NCBI GenBank assembly: GCA_002179805.1
Contig: NAVB01000045.1
Location: 1-64,000 of the forward strand
Source of the DNA: Acanthamoeba lenticulata
Lineage: Eukaryota; Discosea; Longamoebia; Acanthamoebidae
Direction: 5' to 3'
Length of the DNA stretch: 64,000 nt
The position numbers and the translations under genes were made by a program. This document shows, piece after piece, positions 38,701-49,078 of this stretch. The stretch's first letter is position 1. Each line of letters opens with the position of its first letter. Under the pieces are notes generated by a model, which ran no database searches, was not told where the DNA came from, and saw only the letters and a program-made list of their open reading frames with translations.

Positions 38701-41433
38701 GCTCGGGACTGCGTGCAGGAAGAGTCGCTGGTGAGCCGGTCGGGCTTCCTCACGTTCTTCCACGACTACATGCGGCAGGCCGTCGAGGCGCGCTATCTGC
38801 GCCCGCAGAACCGCTACAACCACTACCGCCGCCGCATCATCACCTACTTTGACCGGTGCGTCCCTCGTCTACGACGTCGTCTGTCTTGTCCCGGCTGCTG
38901 GACTGGCGATGGTGATGGTGACGCTCGCGATGAGCAGGGCCGAGGCGGGCGTCCCCGAGAGCCGGCGCTGCGAAGAGGTGCCCTACCAGCTCATGGCCAG
39001 CCAGGACTTCGAGGGCCTCGCCGCCTGCATCACCGGTGCTGCGCCGCTCGAACCCGCGCCAGTTGGCTCATTTCGGCGTGTGTGCTGACCTTCTGCGACA
39101 TACTGTGCGCACAGAGCTGGAGATGTTCAAGCTGCTGTCGGCCGACGAGTACCGGTTCGACTTGTATCAGTACTGGCAGCAGGCGGCCAAGCACACGGAC
39201 CCGGAGGCCTACTTCACCGACCGTTTGGCCCGCTTCGAGGCCGAGGCCCGTCCGACGCCCACCGAGCTGGCCGCGATCCTGACCTCGGCCGGCAATTTCC
39301 TGCAGGTGCGGCCGCTCGAGCCGAGTTGCAAAGGCAGACCTCTCGTCTGTGCGGTGTGTGGCCTGACTTCCGTGTGGCGGGGCACCCCAACAGGACATCG
39401 GCGCTTTCCTCAACGCCGAGACCTACCTCAAGCGCGCGCTCGAGATCACGGAGCAGATCTACCAGCTCGACCCGTGGCACTCTGAGGTGGCCAGCAAGCT
39501 CGACGCCCTTGGCTATCTCTACCGCCTCCGGTACGTCTCCCTCAGATCGCCGTCGTGGTTGTCGTCAGCGTTCTGACGGCTGACTGCTGCTGGTCCCCAT
39601 CCGACAGCGGCAAATATGCACTGGCGGCGCCGCTTTACGAGCGCGCGATGAAGATTCGCGAGAAGACGCTCGGACCCGAGAATCCCGAGTTCGCCTCGTC
39701 CGTCAACAGTTTGGCCATCCTCTACCGCCACCAGGTTTGACGCCCTTTCCTCCGGGCAGAATGTGGAGAATGCGACAGCGTGGTTCAAATGCCAATAACG
39801 TTTGATGGTGTGCTCTCTCTCGGGCAGGGCTTGTACGATAAGGCGGAGCCGCTCTACATCAGGGCGCTGCGCGTCCGCCAGAAAATCTTTGGCGAAGTCC
39901 ACGCGGACATTGCGCAGAGCTTCAACTCGCGTACGCACACACACAGTCACACCCGGTGCGCCGCAGCTATTCCTCACATGGTCCCACGCGCAACATCCCA
40001 GTGGGCTGTCTGAACCAGGACATGGGCCGCTTCCGCGAGGCCGAGGACTACCTTCTGCGCGCTATTTCCATGCGCGAGACCCTCTTCGGGCCCAACCACC
40101 CTGACGGTGCGCGGCTTCTCCTCTCCTGGCCTCGCCTGGCCGCCGCTCTGGGGGCCTACCACGAAAACAAGTTGTTTTTATTGACGACATGGACATCGTC
40201 ACAGTGGCGATGTCGCTGGCCAACCTGGGTGGGCTGTACATGGACCAGTCGCGCTACGACGAAGCCCACCCGATCTACGCGCGGGCGCTCGCCATCTACG
40301 AGAGCGTCTACGGGCCCGTCCATCCGTCCGTCGCCCAGTACGCGGCTCCTCCCGGCGCAGCGATGCCCCTTCACTGTATGACCGACTGACCCAACGATCT
40401 GACGACGACGCGCAGGACGTTCAACTCGATGGCGGGCCTGGCGCAGGAGGCCGGCAAGTACGACGAGGCCGAGGCCCTGTACACCAAGACGCTCGCCATC
40501 CGCGAGCGCCTGCTGGGCGACTCCCACCCGGAGCTGGCCCTCACCCTCAACGACTTTGCCGTTCGGCTCCTTTCCCCTTTTTACACGTGTCTCAATTGAC
40601 CGCTTTGGTCTAAACGCACACACACGCGCAGGTGCTGTACGCGCGGCAGGACAAGTACGACAAGGCCGAGCCGCTTTACCAGCGCGCCCTCTCCATCCGC
40701 GAGCGCGTCATCGGCGTGCACCACCCGGACTACGCCCAGTCCCTCAAGTACGCCCTCTCTTTCTTTGTCTTATCCCAATAATTGCCAAATATACAGAATA
40801 ATAATAATTTATTTACAAAAATGGGAAAATGCAGCAACATCGGATCGCTGTACCAGGACATGGGCCAGTACACGCGCGCGCTGCCGCTGTTCGAGCAGGC
40901 CCTCCAGATCTGTGAGACCGCCTTCGGGTCGCGCCACATGGACGTCGCCAGTACGTCGCCAGCCGCCCGTGTCGTCCTCGAGATGCTCATCATCCTCATC
41001 ACCATTACGTGTGTCGTGGACAGGCTCGTTGACCAACATCGCCGGGTGCTATCAGTTCCTCAAGCGCTACGACGAGGCCATCCCGCTCTACCGGCGTGCG
41101 CTCGACATCTACGAGGACCTCCTCGGGCCGGTGCACGCCGACGTGGCGGTGACGTCCAACGACTTGGCCGTGCTCTACTTCACCACGGGCAACAACGAGC
41201 AGGCCGAGAAGCTCTACCGCCGCGCGCTGGAGATCTACGAGAAGATCTTTGGGCCCGCCCACCCGGACGTCGGGCAAGCGCTGGCCAACCTGGGCGAGTT
41301 CTTCGCGGCGCAGGGCAAGCGCGCCGAGGCCCGCCAGTGCCTCGAGCGCACCGCCGGGATCTACGCGCAGACCTTTGGCGACGCCCACCCGCGCGCGCAG
41401 GCCGCCAAGGCCACGCTGGCCCGGTTTGCCTAA
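35781..41433 (+). CDS. DUF4062-NACHT-TPR protein, nephrocystin-3-like
   Basis: A multi-exon STAND-type NTPase. After a short helical segment (from [12 protein letters not shown] at 35821) comes a DUF4062 domain: [12 protein letters not shown] spliced to [15 protein letters not shown] (36482-36555 intron), [15 protein letters not shown], then [16 protein letters not shown] 50-bp intron (37143-37192) leads to the NACHT NTPase with P-loop [10 protein letters not shown] (near 37515) and Walker B-like [14 protein letters not shown] (near 37780). A winged-helix-like region is followed (39300-41430) by about nine TPR units of the kinesin-light-chain pattern, such as [18 protein letters not shown]. 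The order matches animal nephrocystin-3 and TEP1-like proteins. A possible own start is the ATG at 35821. However, the exon at 35781 also joins in frame (phase 2) to the RKPM exon ending at about 35677, so the N-terminus may lie far upstream. The stop is at 41431-41433. Confidence 0.8.
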
Positions 41434-41698
41434 GGAGCAGCCGCTTGCTTCTTTTTGTTTACGGCCGCCTTGCTTTTGTTCACGGGTGGACATAAAAGCT
41501 GTGTCTTGGCCACCTTTGTTCTTTTTTGCCGGAGCCTTACTTCATTTAGCTCGGAGTTTGTTAATGGGTCACGCGTAACAAACGTATTCGGGTTGCACCA
41601 ACCGGGGCAAGGTGATTATAGTAAAGGGTTAGAAAGCTCCGACGCGCTGCAACTCACGCGTCGGGGGGCTATGGCTTTTGCCAGCTAGTCTGCTTCTG

Positions 41699-43046
41699 AT
41701 GCACAACGTACGCAAGCTCAGGTTCGGTGTTGTAGGGGCATGCTGCCTCCTTTTCTTGTGGTGGATTTGCTTCGCGTATATTGGTGGAGACAAGTACTTG
41801 GGAGCTCTAATGATTACCCGCACGCCTGCCGGCGTGATGCGGCTGGTGCGGGCTGAGCCTACCCCTGGTGGGTCCGCGAATGTGTGCCAGCTCAGCTCCA
41901 CCCTCCGCCAAGTCCTCATCATTCGCTCTTGTGGCGAAATCACGCAGGTCTTCTTCTTCTTCTTCTCCTCCTCCTTACATGTTGTCGTTTTCTCCCCTTA
42001 CCTGGGAACTCGGGGGGTGCACCCAGGACAGCCCTTGCGCGCTTCTCTGGCCAAATACGCCACCGACCTCCATCTCCAGGACCATTACGACGTGTGGCTG
42101 CTTCACGACGTGGGCAACAACACGAGCCCAGAACGGCTCGCCTCGCTGGAAGAGCTTCAGCGCGAGCAGCCCAACCTGGGCGTGTTCCTCTATGACACGG
42201 CCGCCGTCAAGGCCATGCTCACCACTGCGACCTACATCCTTAATGACCCCACGCCCAGCTTCTGGTTCCACGACGCATCCATTATGCTGTGGGCCAGGCA
42301 ATGCCGACCAGACCTCTGGGCTCCTTCTTCCCCAGTCGTGCCCTATCACGGGTAAGTTCCCCCCCCCCACCCACAACACTCATCTGTGCTTCTTATTCAC
42401 GAAGCGCGTCCTTTGGGCGAATGAGAAGCCACGGGAGGCAGGGAGACCTGTTCATGTGGGTAGTTGAACAGGATGCGATGTACTTTGGTGACGTGACTGA
42501 CTTCCTCGACGCCCACAGTAACAATGGCGCTGGTCTGTACCCCTTTCGTTATTTTTGTTATTTCGTTGTTTTTGTTTTTGTTTTTATTTTTTTCTAACGC
42601 CAATGTGTCGGCAAGCAGACTACATCGCCCACTACTACCCTCTGCCTAAGCACTGGCCTCACAGCAAGAAGACGACATGGCATCCACCGGCTGACAAAAT
42701 GCTGTTCAAGCGCGAACACGTGGAGCGCTACTCGACCACTCTTCTGCGCTTCTTGTACCACATCGTACAGCTCAACGTGGTGGCCTATGGCGAGATGTTT
42801 GCGTCGACCGTGTGCAACCTGCAGCCAGAGTGGTGCGTCATGTCGCTCCTGAACAAAAAGTTCATCGGCCCGGCCTATGACTGGAATACGGGTCTGACGG
42901 ATGACCAAGTGGCGGCCATGAGAAGTGACCCCAAGCAGCAAGGCAAGTGGAACCATGCGGTCATATCGCTCAAAAGTCGGAGCTGCAAGTCGAGTATCAC
43001 AGCCACCAAGCCTATTGCGCTGGCATCAAATACAAACACAACGTAA
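41699..43046 (+). CDS. Type II membrane protein, possible Golgi transferase-like
   Basis: Four exons join in frame: 41699-41947, 42032-42351, 42426-42532 and 42619-43046. The start MHNVRKLRF is followed at once by a hydrophobic stretch GVVGACCLLFLWWICFAYI, a signal anchor with a short basic cytosolic end. The lumenal part includes HYDVWLLHDVGNNTSPERL, FWFHDASIMLWARQC, LFMWVVEQDAMYFGDVTDF and HYYPLPKHWPHSKKTTWHPP. The layout (short tail, anchor, stem, globular domain rich in Trp, His and Tyr, and acidic pairs) fits Golgi glycosyltransferase-like proteins. I cannot name a family, and no DxD motif is certain. The gene ends 120 bp before the convergent 5S rRNA gene. Confidence 0.65.
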
Positions 43047-43153
43047 CAGCACTTGCCGTGTGGATTCACATGTGAGGTGAGATGAATGCAAAAAGGAACG
43101 AACAAAAACCAGAGCAGAGCAGAGCATACGCTGGACGAAGCCTCGAAAAGAAC

Positions 43154-43158
43154 AAAAA
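43154..43158 (-). terminator. Pol III terminator of the 5S gene
   Basis: A run of five T on the minus strand, 8 bases past the 3' end of the 5S rRNA. This is the usual RNA polymerase III stop. Confidence 0.7.
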
Positions 43159-43165
43159 GAAGAGG

Positions 43166-43284
43166 AGGATACGACACGGTGGATTCCCGGGTGGTCGCCC
43201 ACCCCAGTACTAACACCGCCTGGCGCAGCTTAACTTCGCTGTTCGGATGGGAAGCGGTGCTTTCTGCGCAGTATGGCCGTATCC
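43166..43284 (-). rRNA. 5S ribosomal RNA
   Basis: 119 nt on the minus strand, starting GGATACGGCCATACTGCG and ending near GTGTCGTATCCT. The two ends pair to form helix I. The conserved loop B/C stretch CCCATCCGAACAGCGAAGTT is present, as is the GGTGGGCGACC-type arm. It matches the Acanthamoeba 5S I remember closely. A T-run terminator follows. It is a single copy in this window, lying between protein genes. Confidence 0.95.
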
Positions 43285-43483
43285 AACAACCACTGCTTCC
43301 AACGACCACCATGCCCGTATCCCTCTAACGTGAGGTGCGAGTCCAATCATGCTGCAGCATACGCGTATCATACAAAAGAACTTTTCGGTCGAAAAGCATA
43401 AGGTGGTCTTCAAATCGGTTACAGCTCGCCTGCAAACTGCAGCGAGTTGCGAAGCACTCGAGTCCTCCGCTTTCGTTTGTGCC

Positions 43484-44656
43484 TCACCAGCACGAGTCCA
43501 CCGCCGCGGCTGCGGCTACCATCACCAATGCCACGCTCACGCTCACCACGACGCCCACAACAAGGCCCACATCCAGCGATCCGCCGCGAGTGCCGCCGTC
43601 GCCATCCTGGCCCAGGAGCAGGCCGAGGCTGATGCTCGGGTCGTACTCAAGCGAATGGCGGAAAGGAGGGAACGTGAGCACCAGTTCGCACGACGGGGCC
43701 GAGCCGCTGTTGGACTCCAGCAATTGTGATCGATGGGCAGAAGCACGCCGTCGACGAGGGCTACGTCAAACACCTCAACCACCATGGCCTGCTGAACTGA
43801 TGCCGCTCCTGTGGTGGAGCTAGCGCTGGTGAGGGCAACGAAGTAGGTGGTCATGTTGGTCTGTGGCGTGTTCCGCGCTCGCCCGACCATGTCGCCCACT
43901 TGGATCGACTGCAGACTCGAGCGCATGGACAACACCGGGCCGGGCGACGTCGTGGCGTTGTCGGCTCCAGCAGAGGACGCGGCCGAGGAGAGGTCAACGG
44001 CAGGTTGCCCGTCGTTGAAGCTGGCCGAGGAATTGCCTGCCAGCGGCACAACGACCACGCCCGGCGCCGACGAAGGCCAAGGCGATGGTGTCACCGATGG
44101 CGTGATGGTGGCTAACGGGGAGCTCGAGACAGTCGGTGAAAGGGTAGGCGAGCTCGTGGGTGTCGCCGAGGGGGTGGCTGTGCGCGAAGGCGTGATGGTG
44201 GCGGACGGGGTAGGCGAGATTGAGACAGTCGGTGAAGGGGTAGGCGAGCTCGTGGGTGTCGGCGAGGGGGTGGCTGTGCGCGAAGGCGTCGGCGAGTTCG
44301 TCGGCGAGATCGACGGCCAGGGGGACGGCGTTGGAAGGTAGAGACCACATGCGTAGTCGGTTCCCACGGCCACCTGCTTGAACTGGTAGGGCGGTATCTG
44401 GTTGAGCACCGGGCTAGAGCCATTTCCCCAGAAACGTACGATGCCTCCCGCAGATCTACTTAAGTAAACCGCTGCCCCAGCATTCGGGGAAGCCATTGTC
44501 CTGCAAGCCGCAGGCATAATCTTGGTTTCCGACTGCTACACTCTGGAACATGACGCCCGTCGGGGGCGGGTAGGTCGCGATCCCCCAGCACCCAGTCGGG
44601 TAGTAGTCCGCCGTCACAGAACCGACCAGAGCAGCTCCGATCATCCAGCACCGCAA
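43484..44656 (-). pseudogene. RCC1-repeat, Ser/Thr/Pro-stalk membrane protein, frame broken
   Basis: Three pieces of one apparent surface protein lie in different frames. The first (44656-about 44470) has an RCC1/BNR-type repeat: [19 protein letters not shown] and CWG. The second (about 44500-43750) repeats [14 protein letters not shown], then runs into a (S/T)P-rich stalk and a globular part with [15 protein letters not shown]. The third (about 43723-43484) ends in a hydrophobic helix [19 protein letters not shown], a likely C-terminal membrane anchor. A one-base shift separates the first two near 44485, and another shift separates the last two near 43725. I found no good splice sites to explain them. 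Either this is a pseudogene, or there are sequence errors, or unusual introns. The true 5' end is not clear. Confidence 0.5.
44126..44317 (-). repeat. Tandem 96-bp repeat in the Ser/Thr/Pro stalk
   Basis: Two copies with a 96-bp period (44126 and 44222 onwards on the plus strand), encoding 32 residues of the [18 protein letters not shown] type on the minus strand. Typical of expandable mucin-like stalks. Confidence 0.75.
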
Positions 44657-44962
44657 AGGTGGTCATCGGTTTCTTCCTGTCGCGCTCTTCTGCTGTCTCT
44701 ATGCCTAGATTCATTGCCTACGACGAAAAGGCTTTGGCTGTTCATGTCGTGTGCTCCAAGCACACAACTTCGGATGCCTGCCTTTCTGTGCCTTACAAGT
44801 CCATGCGAAATGAAGGCAACCATTGGCATGGATGATCTAGATTTTAATAAGACAAAGCACAGGATTGGCTTTACCTGTTCCAGCTTTTGTTCCAGTTTAA
44901 AAACAAAACATAAACTATTGTTTTATTCAAAATAAATAAAAATAAACAGATAAAAAATAAGA

Positions 44963-47900
44963 TCACTCGAGTTGGTCGGGGAGGTCCATGGCCATGCTGA
45001 TGGCAGAGAGCTGACTGAGAGCCGACGACTCGAGGGAGCGCTTGAGCCACAACGTGGCCTTTTGCGCCAGCAAGCGCCACTCGTCGCGCTTGTTGCTAAA
45101 CACGCGCTCCAGCACCGCCAGGGCCACCAACGTCGCCCACACGAGCACCGCCTTCTCCTGCTGCGACTATGACAACGAAATGACAAGAAAAGTGCATCAG
45201 CACGAAGAAATGGAACACGTGTCAGAGTTCAGGGACGTACGTCATTCATTCTGGCAAGCAGGGCGGGCAGAGGCAAGGAGACCTTGAGGAAGCCCTCCAT
45301 GGCCGCGAGGGTCCAGGTGCCGTCTGCCCGCTGCAACATCACCAGCCTTTCCAAAGTGGCACTGTCCGCGCCAGTCTTTGCTGAATCTTGCGCTGACAAC
45401 GATTGTGAGGTCAATGGCGACGTTGATGACGACGATGAAGAGGACGAGGATGAAGAAGACGAGGTCTTGGGAACAGATGACTGGTTGAATGGTGACGTAA
45501 CCGCAGCCGCGAGCCCGGAAAAGAACGAGCCCAGTCCCCAATTCATGCCTTGGAAGAAGAAGGAGGCAACAATTTGCGTCATCATCATCATCATTAGATT
45601 TGGGCCAAGTATGAACAACTGACAGGGGGAAGTCGCGTACTCTTTGCGGACTGCCTAAAGCGCGACGCCTCGATCAACTCCGTCTGTGGAAGAGAGAATA
45701 GAGAGTCTGAGGCTGACGCCAAGCTTTTTTAATGCACAAAAGACCTTGCTGGGGAGGGGGAAGCCTGGTAGCCTCTGGCTGTGCATACCTGCGCTACCAG
45801 GGGCTCAGCCGAATCGATTCTATCCAGCATGCATGACTGCAGTTCCAACTCAGCCCCAATGGAGGCCGAGAGGGCTTTAATCTCTCGCACATGCTTTGCG
45901 ATCAGATCCAAAGCGTCGTCCTGCTGCCGACACACGCTCCTGCAAATCACCGCCCCCCCCCCCAATCTGTGCGTGAGTCCACGTGGTGACGTTTGACCTC
46001 ACGCACAGGACGGGCTTGAAAGGAGCCAGAGCATTGACACGCACGAGGTAGCCGTGATGCTGGGGAGGCTGTGGGTCGTGGTCGACCAGTTCCTCTTCTT
46101 GCCGGCCGCTCCGTGCTCCTCGTACTTGCGCATCGTACCTGCAATTCACGATATGTCGGCGGAACTTAACGACTTGACACAAGGGAGTGCGCAAGGCGTC
46201 CGTAATTGATAAAAAAAGTACCGAGGGTGGCGCGATCTCGCTCCTCGACCGCCACGAAGGAGGTCTGCGAGGTGGCCAGCGAGTAGGCCAGGCCGAGCTC
46301 CTTGCAGCGCTTCGTGTCGTGGCCCTTCAAACCGCTGGCGGAAAGCGAGATTGACGATGTTCAGGAAGAAGAAGAAGAAGAAGAAGAAGCGGGCGGCAAC
46401 GACCCACCTGATGCGCGAAATGGCGGCCAGCTGGTGTAGCGTGCACCCGGTGGTCGTGTGGTCGGCATCGATCAGGAGCTCAAACACCAATTCCTCGCCG
46501 GTTGGACCCACGCCCGTCAGCTCGGCCTTGACCAGCTCGTGCTCGGCCGACCACTTGCTTTGGCGCCTGGAAAACGCGTAGAGGACCAGCCTTTCTCCTG
46601 CATGCAGGAGAGCGAGGTCAGCACAGCGGCTCACGTGAGGTTTCTATGGACTCAGGCACGCACCAGAAAAGATGGGACGGATGGCGGACGAGGTGCAGCG
46701 CCAGTGCTTGTCTGAGCCGTCCCGCGAGAGGAGACGAAGCTTGGTGATGGTCATCGTGGGCTCGAGCGCCTTTTGCAGCTGCCGCATCACCTGCGCCTTC
46801 ATACACGCCACGTCGCTCACAAACTCCATCGCGCCTCGTCCGCACAACGCCAGCTCTGTGCGATTCCCCCCACGATAGATCGTCTCGTCAGCGACCAAGC
46901 CCTGGAAAAAAGCTGAGAAAATCGTGACTGTAGGCACCTTGAAGCATGTTCTTATCAGCCGCGTTGCCAATGGCACAGGTGAAGATCCGGGTGGTGCCGC
47001 CCTGCTCGCGGACCAGCTGGATGACTTGCTCGGCGTTATTCACTTCGCCATCGGTCAACCTGGGCGCGTGATGGGTGGGACTCAGACCAGGCCTTTTGAT
47101 TCGAATCAGAGGAGGGGGGGAAGAGAGGTACAGGAAGATCTGGCGGGAGAAGCCCTTGTGCTCGGGCTGGCGGAGGATCTGCTGCAGAGGCGGGAGGAGG
47201 ACAGTGCCGCCCATGTCTGCGCTCATGTCCTGGACATGTGCCTGCGCGTGCTCAAGACTGTGTTCATCGTACAACACGCTCGTGTCGAACAGGCTCGAGA
47301 AGAGGCTGCCAAAGCTGAAGATGTTGAACCTTTGGAGGAACCGACAACAACATTGATTGGGTGGTGGTGAGCGTCAAGTGTGATTGAGGCCTTGAAGGCG
47401 GATGGGACTTACCGAACGCCTTCGGGCAAACTCCGCAGGAAGAGCTGCAGCGTCGCTTTGGCGATGTCCATCTGCGCGCCTGACATGCTTCCCGACCTGG
47501 CGTTGTTCAACAGGTTCCCAAGCTTAGTCAGGCGAAAAGGCTCGGTCTTAAACTAAACTCTGGTCAAGGCTTTACCTGTCGACCAGAAAGATGAGCTCGG
47601 TTCGGTGCTTGATGGCATCAGGATCGACCTCCCAGCGCGGATGAAACGTCATCATGGCCGCTTGAGGATGCGTCAAGTCTGATATGGTGGTTAGTTACCT
47701 CATGTTCGTTCAGCAAGGCTTTTTCATCACCATTCAACGAATACGATGACGATGATGATCTCTTTGCGCGGCCGTAGTGCACCTTCATGTTTGTTCTGTC
47801 CGCGGCTTGGGGAAGCATAGATCTCGACCAACGCATTTGGTTCGTGAGGCGAGTGAGGGCTGACTTCGAACACCACATCGTCACGCAACGGTCTCGTGGA

Positions 47901-48941
47901 ACTCATGTACGCTTTGGCCCGACCACCATCTGTACACACAACCACCAAACCGGGTGAGCAGCCTGCGCAGAACGCGGAGATGGTGATCATGATGGTCGAG
48001 ATGGTGTGTGTGTGTGTGTGGCGCAGACCGAGAACAATTTTGCACTCGGGATGAGTCGGGCACGTCACGCTCTTGATTCCGCCAGGGCTCGTCTGGCAAA
48101 TGTCGAGCGCCAGAGAGAAGTCGCTGCAGCTCGCCGGCACAAGCCCGTGGCTCATCGCAAACTGGAGGTCGCCGCTGACCAGAGGCGTGAGCTGTTGCAC
48201 GCACCGCAAAGTGACTGTACACAATGACAATTCCAAAGCAACGATGATGGCCAGTCAGCCACTTGAGCACTCAACCAATAAGTGGAGGCTTTGTAGCCGG
48301 CGGCTTACTGGTGGCGGTCTGGCCTGGCGGAAGGTTGCCAATGGACATGCGGTAGCCCACGCCCTGCACCTTCTCCACGAGATAGGCGCCGTGTCCGCTG
48401 CTAATGGCGTCATCTGCAATGCATCACGGCGCCCAGAGTCAGGTGATCACCCAAAGGACCACACCGAAATGTGCAGTGTCACATTACCGTATGTATTCAT
48501 GGCGTCTTGCTTGGGCTGCACTTCAGCAACGACTCGGGTGCCGCTTATCTCGACCTCGACGCCGCACACCACCAGCGGACAGGAATACGTCGCCACGCCA
48601 GAGGTCAGGTCCTCCACGGGGAACGTGTAGATGCATTCGAGCCCTCCTGCTTCGCCGTTGTCGGCAGAGGTTGTATCGTTGTTGACAAAGACTTGAGTGA
48701 TGGTGAGGCGGGCGCACAGGTCCACCAGGTCGCCCTCCACGCTCAGTCGCGCCAGAGGCAGCCCATCGGCCCGCCCCTTGGCGAGCAGATTGAGTGGAGT
48801 CTTTGGTTGATAGGGCCGAAACAGAGACTGCTGCTGTTGAGAAAGAGCGTCTTCCCCAAGGGGCAGGCCCGCGCTGGGGGTAGGGGCAGAGGATGACGTG
48901 AGGGGGCTAATGCCAGCAGGTGCAGAGGTCACGTTGCCCAT
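44963..48941 (-). CDS. VIT and vWA domain protein (VWA5/PARP4-like)
   Basis: A multi-exon minus-strand gene. An N-terminal VIT domain (about 48750-48050) has ARLTITQVFVNND, LECIYTFPVEDLTSGVATY and VVCGVEVEISG. The vWA domain (about 47650-46900) keeps the metal site: FLVDR spliced to SGSMSG gives DxSxS, and LTDGEV supplies the later Asp. FNIFSFG, GGTVLLPPL and TRIFTCAIGN follow. The C-terminal part (YSLATSQTSFVAVEERDRA, LVMLQRADGTW, VLVWATLVALAVLE, WRLLAQKATLWL) matches the tail of VWA5A-type proteins. The start is ATG at 48939-48941, giving MGNVTS. This fits N-myristoylation (Gly2, Ser6), so membrane attachment is possible. A poly-Ser stretch lies near 45450. The function in amoebae is unknown; family members are scaffold-like. 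Confidence 0.85.
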
Positions 48942-49078
48942 TCTTGCTGGCAAAGAAGATCTGAGCCTTACCTTCGCGTTGCCTTTCAGTTCTGTGCGGC
49001 ACCGCCACGTTGTAGCTCTCCTCTTCCTGGATGTGGTTTAACATAAAATGCCTTGAATTTTTTTCGACGATTTGTTTT

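Noticed and set aside
46355..46390. GAA microsatellite
   Set aside because: It lies in an intron of the vWA gene and is an ordinary short repeat, read on the minus strand as a pyrimidine tract near an acceptor.
48004..48020. TG dinucleotide run
   Set aside because: Short and intronic, with no sign of function.
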